Below are positions 33,900 to 39,563 of a stretch of DNA of 39,563 nt, one piece after another (position 1 is the stretch's first letter; the number at the start of each line of letters is the position of its first letter). The stretch comes from Bacteriovorax sp. (GTDB lineage: Bacteria > Bdellovibrionota > Bacteriovoracia > Bacteriovoracales > Bacteriovoracaceae). The stretch covers positions 1-39,563 of the forward strand of contig JACMRM010000003.1 in the NCBI GenBank assembly GCA_014376445.1, in the 5' to 3' direction. The position numbers and the translations under genes were made by a program. The notes beneath the pieces were generated by a model. It was not told the DNA's origin. It searched no databases and was given only the letters and a program-made list of their open reading frames with translations.

Positions 33900-35540
33900 A
33901 TGAAAAGAATCAAAAATTATAGTTCTCTATTGCTCCTTACTCTTTTGTCGACGAGTGCCTTTGCACTTCAGTGTCCCGACAAAAGTAACACTCCTTACTG
34001 TCCCAGTAGTGGATCAACACTTTTAGATGAAACATATCCAACTCAGGCATTTGTTATCTCTAATCAGCCGATGCTTGCAAGTAAAGAAGCGCGTGCAGTG
34101 ACCCAAAAGTTTGTGAGTAAAGTCATTTCAAATTACGATTATAAAAATGTTCCACAGATTATTCTGCCGATGACAAAAAAATCTGATTATGATGAACTCG
34201 TGGCCAACATAAAAAACTCTCTCGTTCAGAAAAAAATTCCTGCAGATGAAGTCGAGAAAATCATAGGACAGATTACGATGGGGCCTGCTCAAAGTTATAC
34301 ATGGCAACAGGATTGGTTTGAGTCTTTCGTCGATTTAAAAACGGGATCACCTGTTGTAAGACAAATTGAAAGTTATTATGTGCGAGTGCCGGCGGGATCC
34401 GGCGAAGTGCTTGCTAGCAGCGGAAATAAATGTTCAATAACAAACGGTGAGACTATCAAGTCTGCTTATTCTGATAATCCTTACGCTTCAATGGCAGATA
34501 TACGAAAAAATGAAAACTCATTTGGCTCCGGCGAAATGGGGGGAAATATTGAAGGTGCTCCAGGAGGATTTTGTCTTGCTGGAGACAACCAAGGTAAAAG
34601 TTTTACGAAACAATTTTGTGGTGATGAAAAAAATGTTATTACACTTCAAACATCGTGGCTATCAGTCGGTCACGTAGATGAGCTTTTTAAAATTATGCCG
34701 ACTCATTATAATGACGGACGTCCAAAAGAATGTGAGTTCTCACTAATGGCCGCAAGTCCGAAAAAAGCATTATCTCTGATGAGTACACCAGGCACGGGGA
34801 ATATTCCATTTTATGATATCGATGATAAAAATCCGGAGATCGATTTAAAAGCAACAAAACAGATGAGATCTAAATATACTTACGCTGGAAACTCTCACAT
34901 TTGCACTTACATGCAATCTGTAATGAGCAAACGCCCGAACCTTCAATCTCAGCCGACAGCTGTTAAAAGCGTTTTCTTAAAATTATTTTTTTCAGATGCA
35001 GTTGCCCAAGATAATCAAACGACGAACTACACTTACCAGCAGTTGCTGGATAATTGCGAAAACAATATCGATCAAGTGAGTAACTATGAAATGCAGGAAG
35101 TGATGAAGCAGGATAAAGATTTTATGGACCTGCAAATAGCGATTGATCAGTCGATTGAAGCTGATAAGGCCAGCATAAAAGAAAAAATACTTTCTCGCCT
35201 TCCTCAATGTGCAAAATACTATAATGAAATTGATGTTCCGGATCTTTTTTATGGAGCAAAAGTCATTACAAATGCCGATGGAAAACTAGAGTTGAAAAAA
35301 CCGGGAACAGTTGATTCATTCCTCCCGAATCCAACCAATTCTGTGCTCATGAATAAAACATTAACATTTTCTGATTCCGGAAATAAGCTTTTTAACAATT
35401 ATATGACAGAAGAATTGAGTAAAAGAAAAATGAAAGCTGATTTCATTTCGACATGGGACTACGCACACATCGGTCATGGAAATATCCACTGCTCTAGCCA
35501 CTCAATTCCATACTGCAAACCTCAACGGCCCTCAAGGTAA
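33900..35540 (+). CDS. secreted protein-arginine deiminase (PAD) family protein
   Basis: A 546-aa exported protein that matches the C-terminal catalytic domain of the vertebrate-type peptidylarginine deiminases, which turn protein arginine into citrulline. All four catalytic positions are visible: Asp138 (TWQQDWFESF), His258 and Asp260 (SWLSVGHVDELF) and Cys531 (GHGNIHCSSHS). Other family landmarks are FGSGEMGGNIEGAPGG, FSLMAASPKKALSL, IDVPDLFYG and FLPNPTNSVLMNKTL. Residues 1-23 form a signal peptide (cut near AFA-LQ). The N-terminal Ig-like domains of human PADs are missing; instead about 80 residues precede the core. Many cysteines suggest periplasmic or extracellular folding. Calcium need is unknown. 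A possible partner is the secreted protein 5 bases downstream. Confidence 0.85.
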   Translation: MKRIKNYSSLLLLTLLSTSAFALQCPDKSNTPYCPSSGSTLLDETYPTQAFVISNQPMLASKEARAVTQKFVSKVISNYDYKNVPQIILPMTKKSDYDELVANIKNSLVQKKIPADEVEKIIGQITMGPAQSYTWQQDWFESFVDLKTGSPVVRQIESYYVRVPAGSGEVLASSGNKCSITNGETIKSAYSDNPYASMADIRKNENSFGSGEMGGNIEGAPGGFCLAGDNQGKSFTKQFCGDEKNVITLQTSWLSVGHVDELFKIMPTHYNDGRPKECEFSLMAASPKKALSLMSTPGTGNIPFYDIDDKNPEIDLKATKQMRSKYTYAGNSHICTYMQSVMSKRPNLQSQPTAVKSVFLKLFFSDAVAQDNQTTNYTYQQLLDNCENNIDQVSNYEMQEVMKQDKDFMDLQIAIDQSIEADKASIKEKILSRLPQCAKYYNEIDVPDLFYGAKVITNADGKLELKKPGTVDSFLPNPTNSVLMNKTLTFSDSGNKLFNNYMTEELSKRKMKADFISTWDYAHIGHGNIHCSSHSIPYCKPQRPSR

Positions 35541-35545
35541 TAACA

Positions 35546-35935
35546 ATGAAATATTTATTTTTAGCATTACTTATATCAATGCCTGCTTTTTCAAAAGAGG
35601 TTTTAAATTATACATGTCCGATAGATAAAAATTTAAAAACAGAGATTTCTCTTTTAGATAAAAATGCACCTACAATTGATTTATTTTATAAAAAGTCAAA
35701 GTTTGCGACCTGCCTTTATGAGAATACACCGGAAAGTCATGCGGCAGATCCACGGGCCCTTATCCAAGATGCAATCTGGCAGTTAAAATTAAAAAGTTGT
35801 AATTATTATTTTGAGAAAGATAGAGATAAAATTCACGTCGATAAAAGTATAAGCTTTAAGCAATCACAAAAAGGGCCGAGCTACCTTGCGGTTGTTGAAA
35901 ACGCCCAGCCATTGACGTGCACTCCTAAAAAGTAG
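35546..35935 (+). CDS. small secreted cysteine-containing protein, PAD neighbour
   Basis: A 129-aa exported protein with a signal peptide at residues 1-16 (cut near AFS-KE). The mature part has four cysteines (YTCPID, ATCLYE, KSCNYY, LTCTPK), enough for two disulfides, and no recognised domain. It starts 5 bases after the PAD stop and has AAGG 8 bases before its ATG, so the two genes are probably one operon. It could be an inhibitor, chaperone or substrate of the PAD; this rests only on proximity. Confidence 0.65.
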   Translation: MKYLFLALLISMPAFSKEVLNYTCPIDKNLKTEISLLDKNAPTIDLFYKKSKFATCLYENTPESHAADPRALIQDAIWQLKLKSCNYYFEKDRDKIHVDKSISFKQSQKGPSYLAVVENAQPLTCTPKK

Positions 35936-36055
35936 CAAGCCACCAAAACTGGTCATTTATTGGAACTGGCGATCGGGTTAATCCGTTTATTATAGGGGTT
36001 AAACCTCGAAAGTATTGAGATCTTTAAAAAATATTAATCCCAATAAAGAAAGGCC

Positions 36056-36061
36056 TATAAT
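36056..36061 (+). promoter_or_regulatory. consensus -10 of the interrupted gene, leaderless geometry
   Basis: TATAAT followed by seven bases and ATG 36069. There is no ribosome site upstream. The remainder of the 133-base gap to the previous gene has only short GGTTAA repeats and no strong signal. Confidence 0.45.
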
Positions 36062-36068
36062 ACAGTCT

Positions 36069-36488
36069 ATGAACGTAGACACTAAACTTCCTCAATTCAA
36101 AAACTTCATGAACAATAATATGCTCAATGGCAGTGGTATAAAAACGGCAATTGATCAGTCTGCCGTGACTGCAGGAGAAAATGCCAACGTCGATTTAAAT
36201 TTGAGCGGTGAAGATGGTCAAGGTAATGACAAAAAATCAAAAAAGAAAAAAAAAGAAAAACTTGATTCTTTAGAGAAAAATAAAAATGAAGGTGCAGCCG
36301 CCGTAAAAAGTGATCATGAAGTTAAAGCATTGAACGTAAAGCTTTTAAATCTTCTCTGATTATCAGGGTAAGAATCCCCGACCTACAAAATCGCACAAAT
36401 ACTTGCAGATGATATTGAAGATTTGAGAAAGCATGAAACTCTCGCTAAGATAATCAATAAGTATTCTCATAAAGACTGGAGTCCCTGA
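36069..36488 (+). pseudogene. small lysine-rich gene interrupted by two in-frame stops
   Basis: The first 96 codons (36069-36359) give an Asn/Asp/Lys-rich protein with a basic patch (KKSKKKKKEKL) and end at TGA 36357. A TAA follows at 36369. From 36384 the same frame resumes as plausible protein (YKIAQILADDIEDL, then HETLAKIINKYSHKDW) and stops at 36486, two bases before the EVE gene start. A +1 shift near 36354 and a compensating -1 shift near 36384 would bypass both stops and read SDYQGKNPRP between the halves. It may be a decayed gene, two sequence errors, or recoding. The 36015 TTG start has no promoter or ribosome site. Function unknown. Confidence 0.55.
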
Positions 36489-36490
36489 CT

Positions 36491-36946
36491 ATGAATCATT
36501 GGTTAATGAAAAGCGAGCCCGATGTTTTTTCTATTGATGACCTGAAGAAAAAGAAAAAGTCTGGCTGGGACGGCGTCCGCAACTATCAGGCAAGAAATTA
36601 TATGAGAGATGATATGAAGCTGGGTGATCTGGTTTTATTTTATCACTCGAGCTGCGAAGTTCCCGGTGTAGCAGGCCTTGCTAAAGTCTGTAAGACATCT
36701 CACTCCGATCCAAGTCAGTTTGATTCCAAGAGTGAATACTATGATCCTAAAGCGACTAAAGATGAACCACGCTGGTTTATGGTCGAAGTGGAATTCGTAG
36801 AAAAGTTTGATGAAGTCGTATCGCTCTCAACTTTAAAAGCGACTAAGAGTCTTGATAAAATGCCTTTAGTGCAAAAAGGATCGAGGCTTTCAATCAATCC
36901 AGTAAATGAAAAAGAATTTAAAATTATTACTGAAATGGCCCAATAA
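36491..36946 (+). CDS. EVE-domain protein (thymocyte nuclear protein 1-like)
   Basis: A 151-aa single-domain protein that starts MNHWLMKSEPDVFSIDDL and continues WDGVRNYQARNYMRDDM, the classic EVE signature; LGDLVLFYHSS and PGVAGLAKV follow. EVE domains are PUA-like folds that bind modified bases in DNA or RNA, and in bacteria often occur with defence or RNA-modification systems. Here it is a single-domain housekeeping type. It starts 2 bases after the stop of the interrupted gene, so the two are likely cotranscribed. It has no clear ribosome site of its own. Confidence 0.93.
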   Translation: MNHWLMKSEPDVFSIDDLKKKKKSGWDGVRNYQARNYMRDDMKLGDLVLFYHSSCEVPGVAGLAKVCKTSHSDPSQFDSKSEYYDPKATKDEPRWFMVEVEFVEKFDEVVSLSTLKATKSLDKMPLVQKGSRLSINPVNEKEFKIITEMAQ

Positions 36947-36960
36947 AAAGGCAGATCTAA

Positions 36961-36981
36961 GGATTCTCCATTGGAGAATCC
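36961..36981 (+). other. hairpin after the EVE gene
   Basis: GGATTCTCC and GGAGAATCC pair perfectly around ATT, 14 bases after the EVE stop. A flanking GGCA (36950-36953) and TGCC can extend the structure. No T-run follows, so it is a 3'-end structure rather than a normal terminator. Confidence 0.4.
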
Positions 36982-37034
36982 ATGCCTAAGGGATTGTAAC
37001 TCCACAAAGTCTATCCTTCAATACGACTCTCACC

Positions 37035-37040
37035 TATAAT
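37035..37040 (+). promoter_or_regulatory. consensus -10 of the 37048 gene, leaderless geometry
   Basis: TATAAT followed by exactly seven bases and ATG 37048, with no Shine-Dalgarno sequence. A -35 at 16-18 bases is not convincing. Confidence 0.5.
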
Positions 37041-37047
37041 CATCTCT

Positions 37048-37278
37048 ATGAGAATCCCACCTTTCAAGACCATCATCCCTGAACAAGTAAAACCCTACAA
37101 AGACCGCTTTAGAGCTCTTCATGACAGAAGTATTTCCCACATTAAAAAAGAGCATCGGATTGAAAAGCGCTATATCGTAGTTGATCTTCAGGAAAAAAAT
37201 ATCAAGATTATTCATGAAGAAAAAATTCAGCTGAAAATTAATAATGAGAAATGGAAGCAGTTAAATATCATCACCTAA
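37048..37278 (+). CDS. small basic protein of unknown function
   Basis: A 76-aa protein rich in Lys and Ile (HIKKEHRIEKRYIVVDLQEK, IQLKINNEKWKQ) with no membrane segment and no known domain. A consensus -10 box 7 bases upstream of the ATG and neighbour-like A-rich codons support it as a real gene. It is convergent with the AgmX/TonB-like gene. A reverse-strand frame over the same bases has no start signal and looks like a shadow. Confidence 0.5.
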   Translation: MRIPPFKTIIPEQVKPYKDRFRALHDRSISHIKKEHRIEKRYIVVDLQEKNIKIIHEEKIQLKINNEKWKQLNIIT

Positions 37279-37292
37279 GATGCCAGTAAAAC

Positions 37293-37318
37293 AAAAAGGC
37301 CCTCACAATGGAAGGCCT
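37293..37318 (-). terminator. rho-independent terminator of the exbB-exbD-AgmX operon
   Basis: On the minus strand AGGCCTTC and GAGGGCCT form an 8-bp stem with one G-T pair around a 6-base loop, followed by a T-run. It lies about 30 bases after the AgmX/TonB-like stop. Confidence 0.8.
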
Positions 37319-37348
37319 CAACTTTGTCATTATAAAATACAATTTTTT

Positions 37349-38494
37349 TTACATACGTTTTGGATACAAATAGATCGGTTGGTTAACTTCAACAGTTCTT
37401 GTCCCGCCCGGGGCCGGGAATTGAATCCCTTGTAAAACGTTTTTCATACAGTCACGTACTTTATCAGATTTAATCTCTTCTGAAGTGATTGCAGATCTTT
37501 TAACAGATCCTCCGCCGCCAATCTGGAAATTTAGTAGTACGATCCCTTGAAATCCTTCAGCAACATTCGCTTTTTCAAGCTCGTTCTGATAACAGCTTCT
37601 GAATTGTGGAAGAGCGTCTCTCAATGCTCTTCTAATTGCATCAGGGTCAATCGTTGAAATCGTTTTGTGTTCAACTGGCACACCGGCCATTGAAATAGTT
37701 CCTTTTGAAGCAAGTCCGTCGAATCCGCGTGAAGAATCGATCTTCCCTTTCGCTGATCCAGCCAAACTTCCCACGTTCGTTGCAACCTTGGTAGGATTTG
37801 GAGTTCCATTAGGTGAACCTGTAATGAAGCCGTCTCCGCCTCCGCCGCCAACACCGTTTCCGATACCGCCGCCAGATCCATGTCCAGCTCCGCCGTCATC
37901 AGGTCTGCTCTTATCGCCAACACGTTTTAATCCTGCACCATTTTTTCTTATTGAATCTGTGACGTTTGTCATGTCGACACCATTATAAGTATCGCCGTTA
38001 CCGCCTGTATTGTTGTCCACTGCTTTTACTTTACTAGCAGCTGATCCTGAACCAACAGTTGTTTTCGGTGCTTTTCTCACGTCTGTTCCAGGCTTATAAG
38101 CTTCTTTTTTACGAGAGGCCGGGTCACCTTTTTGAACGTCTTGAACTTTTTTCTGATTCTTATCACCAACGGCCGTAGAATTTTTTACAACTCTATCAGT
38201 TCCGTTTTTAACTTTCTCTTCAGGCCTAGGCTTAACAACTTCCGACTTATCCGCCACAACCTTATTAACAACAACTTTGTTTTTCACCGGAGGTGTCACC
38301 ATAGTCATCGTTATAGGAATCAGTTTTGGATCTTCTTTTAATTTTGCATCCAGATGAAGCTCAGGAAATTGAATTAAAAAGAAAAACAAGTGAATAATAA
38401 AGCTTCCGATCAAAGCGCGTTTATTAAAACGCTTTGTCTCTTGCTCCAAATTGGATTCGCCTGGAGTGTACTTTGGTTTTTTTACTGCACTCAT
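37349..38494 (-). CDS. AgmX/PglI C-terminal domain protein, TonB-like
   Basis: A 381-aa energy-transducing protein. One membrane helix near residues 29-45 (LIGSFIIHLFFFLIQF) follows a short cytoplasmic N-terminus, then a Lys/Val/Pro-rich periplasmic stretch (VVKPRPEEKVKNG), a Gly-rich linker near 203-235 (HGSGGGIGNGVGGGGGDG) and a C-terminal AgmX/PglI domain from about 285: IDPDAIRRALRDALPQFRSC, then IVLLNFQIGGGGSVKRS and VRDCMKNVLQGIQFPAPGG with the two conserved cysteines. In Myxococcus such proteins work with Exb-type motors in gliding or polysaccharide steps. Here it is the last gene of exbB-exbD-agmX and is closed by a good terminator. Its outer-membrane partner is unknown. Confidence 0.85.
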   Translation of the reverse strand: MSAVKKPKYTPGESNLEQETKRFNKRALIGSFIIHLFFFLIQFPELHLDAKLKEDPKLIPITMTMVTPPVKNKVVVNKVVADKSEVVKPRPEEKVKNGTDRVVKNSTAVGDKNQKKVQDVQKGDPASRKKEAYKPGTDVRKAPKTTVGSGSAASKVKAVDNNTGGNGDTYNGVDMTNVTDSIRKNGAGLKRVGDKSRPDDGGAGHGSGGGIGNGVGGGGGDGFITGSPNGTPNPTKVATNVGSLAGSAKGKIDSSRGFDGLASKGTISMAGVPVEHKTISTIDPDAIRRALRDALPQFRSCYQNELEKANVAEGFQGIVLLNFQIGGGGSVKRSAITSEEIKSDKVRDCMKNVLQGIQFPAPGGTRTVEVNQPIYLYPKRM

Positions 38495-38510
38495 GTTTAT
38501 ACCTTAACTT

Positions 38511-38951
38511 TTATTTCTTCATTCTCTTCGTTGGATCTTCGTCTGCAGCGATGGAGAAGTTTTTAGCACCTGCGCTCTTTGCAATGTCCATGATCTCTAC
38601 TGCCTTTCCTAAGAAAGCTTGCGTATCACCTTCAAGGATTACTGATTCTGTTTTCATCTCAGTTAGCTTTGCTGCCATCTCTGCAGGAAGTTTGTCGTCA
38701 TCAACATATTTTCCATTCAGAGCAACTTTTCCTTCTTTATTCAATGTAATGATAAGGATCTCGTCAGTTTTCTTCTCATTAGTGATAGACGTCTTCGGAA
38801 GCTCAATATCTAATCCTGATTCAAGCGCCGCTGTAGACGTCACCATGAAAATAATTAGAAGCACGAGCATAATATCGATTAGCGGAGTTAAGTTAACTTC
38901 CGACATGATTGCGTCTTCGCCGTCTGAATTGTTATTCGTGTTCATTGCCAT
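38511..38951 (-). CDS. exbD: ExbD/TolR-family biopolymer transport protein
   Basis: A 146-aa proton-channel partner of ExbB. After a 15-residue cytoplasmic N-terminus comes MSEVNLTPLIDIMLVLLIIF with the membrane Asp that carries protons. The periplasmic domain follows (ESGLDIELPKTS, LNKEGKVALNGKYV, AFLGKAVEIMDIAKSAGA). Length is standard. AGGAG lies 7 bases before the ATG. It sits between exbB and the AgmX/TonB-like gene, with 32 and 16 bases of spacing, so all three form one proton-driven envelope module. Confidence 0.93.
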   Translation of the reverse strand: MAMNTNNNSDGEDAIMSEVNLTPLIDIMLVLLIIFMVTSTAALESGLDIELPKTSITNEKKTDEILIITLNKEGKVALNGKYVDDDKLPAEMAAKLTEMKTESVILEGDTQAFLGKAVEIMDIAKSAGAKNFSIAADEDPTKRMKK

Positions 38952-38983
38952 AAGGCACTCCTAAAAATAATTAAAATTTTCGA

Positions 38984-39563
38984 CTATTTCTTTTGTGCAT
39001 TAAAGTGTTCAGCTAAATCGCCAATACCATTTTTAAATGCTGCAAGAGATTCGTTAATTTTTACAAGGATGTAGTTGTAAAATAAAACTGCGATGACCGC
39101 TACGAGAATACCAGCTGCTGTTGCAATAAGAGCTTCTGAAATTGAAGAAGATACGATCGCGAAACCAGCTTTACCTGCAGCACCGATTTGCTTGAACGAT
39201 CCCATGATCCCCCAAACCGTACCGAACAGACCAACGAAAGGAGCTGAACTCGCCACTGTACCTAAGATCCAGATGTTCTTTTTAAGACCCATTGAAGTTT
39301 CGTTAAGACGGCGGCCCATACGTGCATCCCATTCTTCAGACGAAGAGGCTTCTTCGAAAATTGCAGAGTGAGGTTTTGCAATAATTTCCGGGCAGTTTTT
39401 GTAAAGCCATTCCATTTCATTGAAACGCTTTGATTGAATGATTCTCATTCCTTCATCATAAAAATATTTTGATTGTTTATTGAAATTAATTAGAAACCAA
39501 ATCTTTTGAATAGCTACAGTCCATACCGCAACTGAAAAAATCAAAAGCGGATACATGATAAAG
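38984..39563 (-). CDS. exbB: ExbB/TolQ/MotA-family proton channel protein (5' end cut)
   Basis: At least 193 codons of an ExbB/TolQ family membrane protein. The frame is open to the right edge (F-I before MYPLLIFSVAVW), and ExbB proteins usually have an N-terminal part before this helix, so the true start probably lies outside the window. The core shows GTVASSAPFVGLFGTVWGIM and SSSISEALIATAAGILVAVI, the two conserved helices lining the channel. It energises the AgmX/TonB-like protein together with ExbD. Confidence 0.93.
   Translation of the reverse strand, partial: FIMYPLLIFSVAVWTVAIQKIWFLINFNKQSKYFYDEGMRIIQSKRFNEMEWLYKNCPEIIAKPHSAIFEEASSSEEWDARMGRRLNETSMGLKKNIWILGTVASSAPFVGLFGTVWGIMGSFKQIGAAGKAGFAIVSSSISEALIATAAGILVAVIAVLFYNYILVKINESLAAFKNGIGDLAEHFNAQKK

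Noticed and set aside
37030-37215. 61-aa minus-strand frame opposite the 37048 gene
   Set aside because: No ribosome site or promoter; the plus-strand frame has a consensus -10 at the right distance.
38434-38964. 176-aa hydrophobic plus-strand frame opposite exbD
   Set aside because: It is the complement of the ExbD reading frame; exbD has a clear family signature and ribosome site.
1-39563. tRNA genes, CRISPR arrays, insertion sequences and attachment sites
   Set aside because: I looked for T-arm-like GGTTCGA-type motifs, regular spacer repeats, transposase motifs and terminal repeats and saw none.

Overview
The window is about 39.6 kb of AT-rich, densely packed bacterial chromosome with roughly 38 protein genes, no tRNA or rRNA, no CRISPR and no mobile element that I can see. 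The protein set points to a Gram-negative, chemotactic bacterium: a Kdo-transferase-like protein, outer-membrane barrels with signal peptides, a Tol/Exb-type motor with an AgmX/PglI-type TonB protein, an FtsX/LolC-like permease, and several secreted proteins without close relatives I recognise. Low GC, the Bdellovibrio-like chemoreceptor and the Exb/AgmX cluster make a Bacteriovorax/Peredibacter-type predator (Bdellovibrionota) my best guess. That placement is inference, not proven here.

Layout. 1-2.6 kb: 5' part of a flavoprotein gene, divergent from tex. 2.8-4.5 kb: a chemoreceptor without a recognisable HAMP domain. 4.5-9.1 kb (minus): a fatty-acid beta-oxidation operon, fadI-fadJ, followed by an FtsX-like permease, with a 22-bp inverted repeat in front of fadI that looks like an operator. 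9.3-13.5 kb (minus): an outer-membrane barrel gene with a clean terminator, then an envelope operon reading waaA-like, Rossmann-fold protein, Flp-like pilin. 13.7-14.8 kb: a second outer-membrane barrel with a charged N-terminal helix, closed by a 19-bp perfect hairpin. 15-19.2 kb: a GYF-like membrane protein, then tmk-holB-ricT, an arrangement that resembles the tmk/holB/yaaT region of Firmicutes. 19.2-20.4 kb: two small secreted proteins and a tiny membrane protein. 20.4-24 kb: asnS and a PfkB-family kinase, a YciH/SUI1 factor, and rsmJ. 24-28.7 kb: glycine dehydrogenase as a fusion of the two split-type subunits, and a periplasmic 5'-nucleotidase. 28.9-33.2 kb: a translation operon prfC-yecM-rlmK-DEAD helicase joined by 1-4 base overlaps. 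33.3-37.3 kb: an accessory-looking stretch with an HNH protein, a secreted protein-arginine-deiminase (PAD) homologue, a small secreted partner, a broken or recoded lysine-rich gene, an EVE-domain protein and a small orphan. 37.3-39.6 kb (minus): exbB (cut by the window edge), exbD and an AgmX/TonB-like protein.

The strongest unexpected result is the gene at 33900-35540. It was not obvious from length or context, but it carries all four catalytic positions of the vertebrate-type peptidylarginine deiminase family (Asp138, His258, Asp260, Cys531) behind a signal peptide, so it is probably an exported protein-citrullinating enzyme. A second pattern is that several genes in 33-37 kb, and rsmJ, have no Shine-Dalgarno sequence but a -10 box ending exactly 7 or 8 bases before the ATG, which is the geometry of leaderless mRNAs. 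A third is the 36069-36488 gene, whose two coding-like halves share one frame but are separated by two stop codons.

Starts were moved from the longest ORF when a Shine-Dalgarno sequence, a gene overlap or a promoter pointed to a better ATG (tex, fadI, the GYF-like protein, tmk, holB, ricT, gcvP, prfC, rlmK, PAD). All function calls rest on motif recognition by eye; no database search was run.
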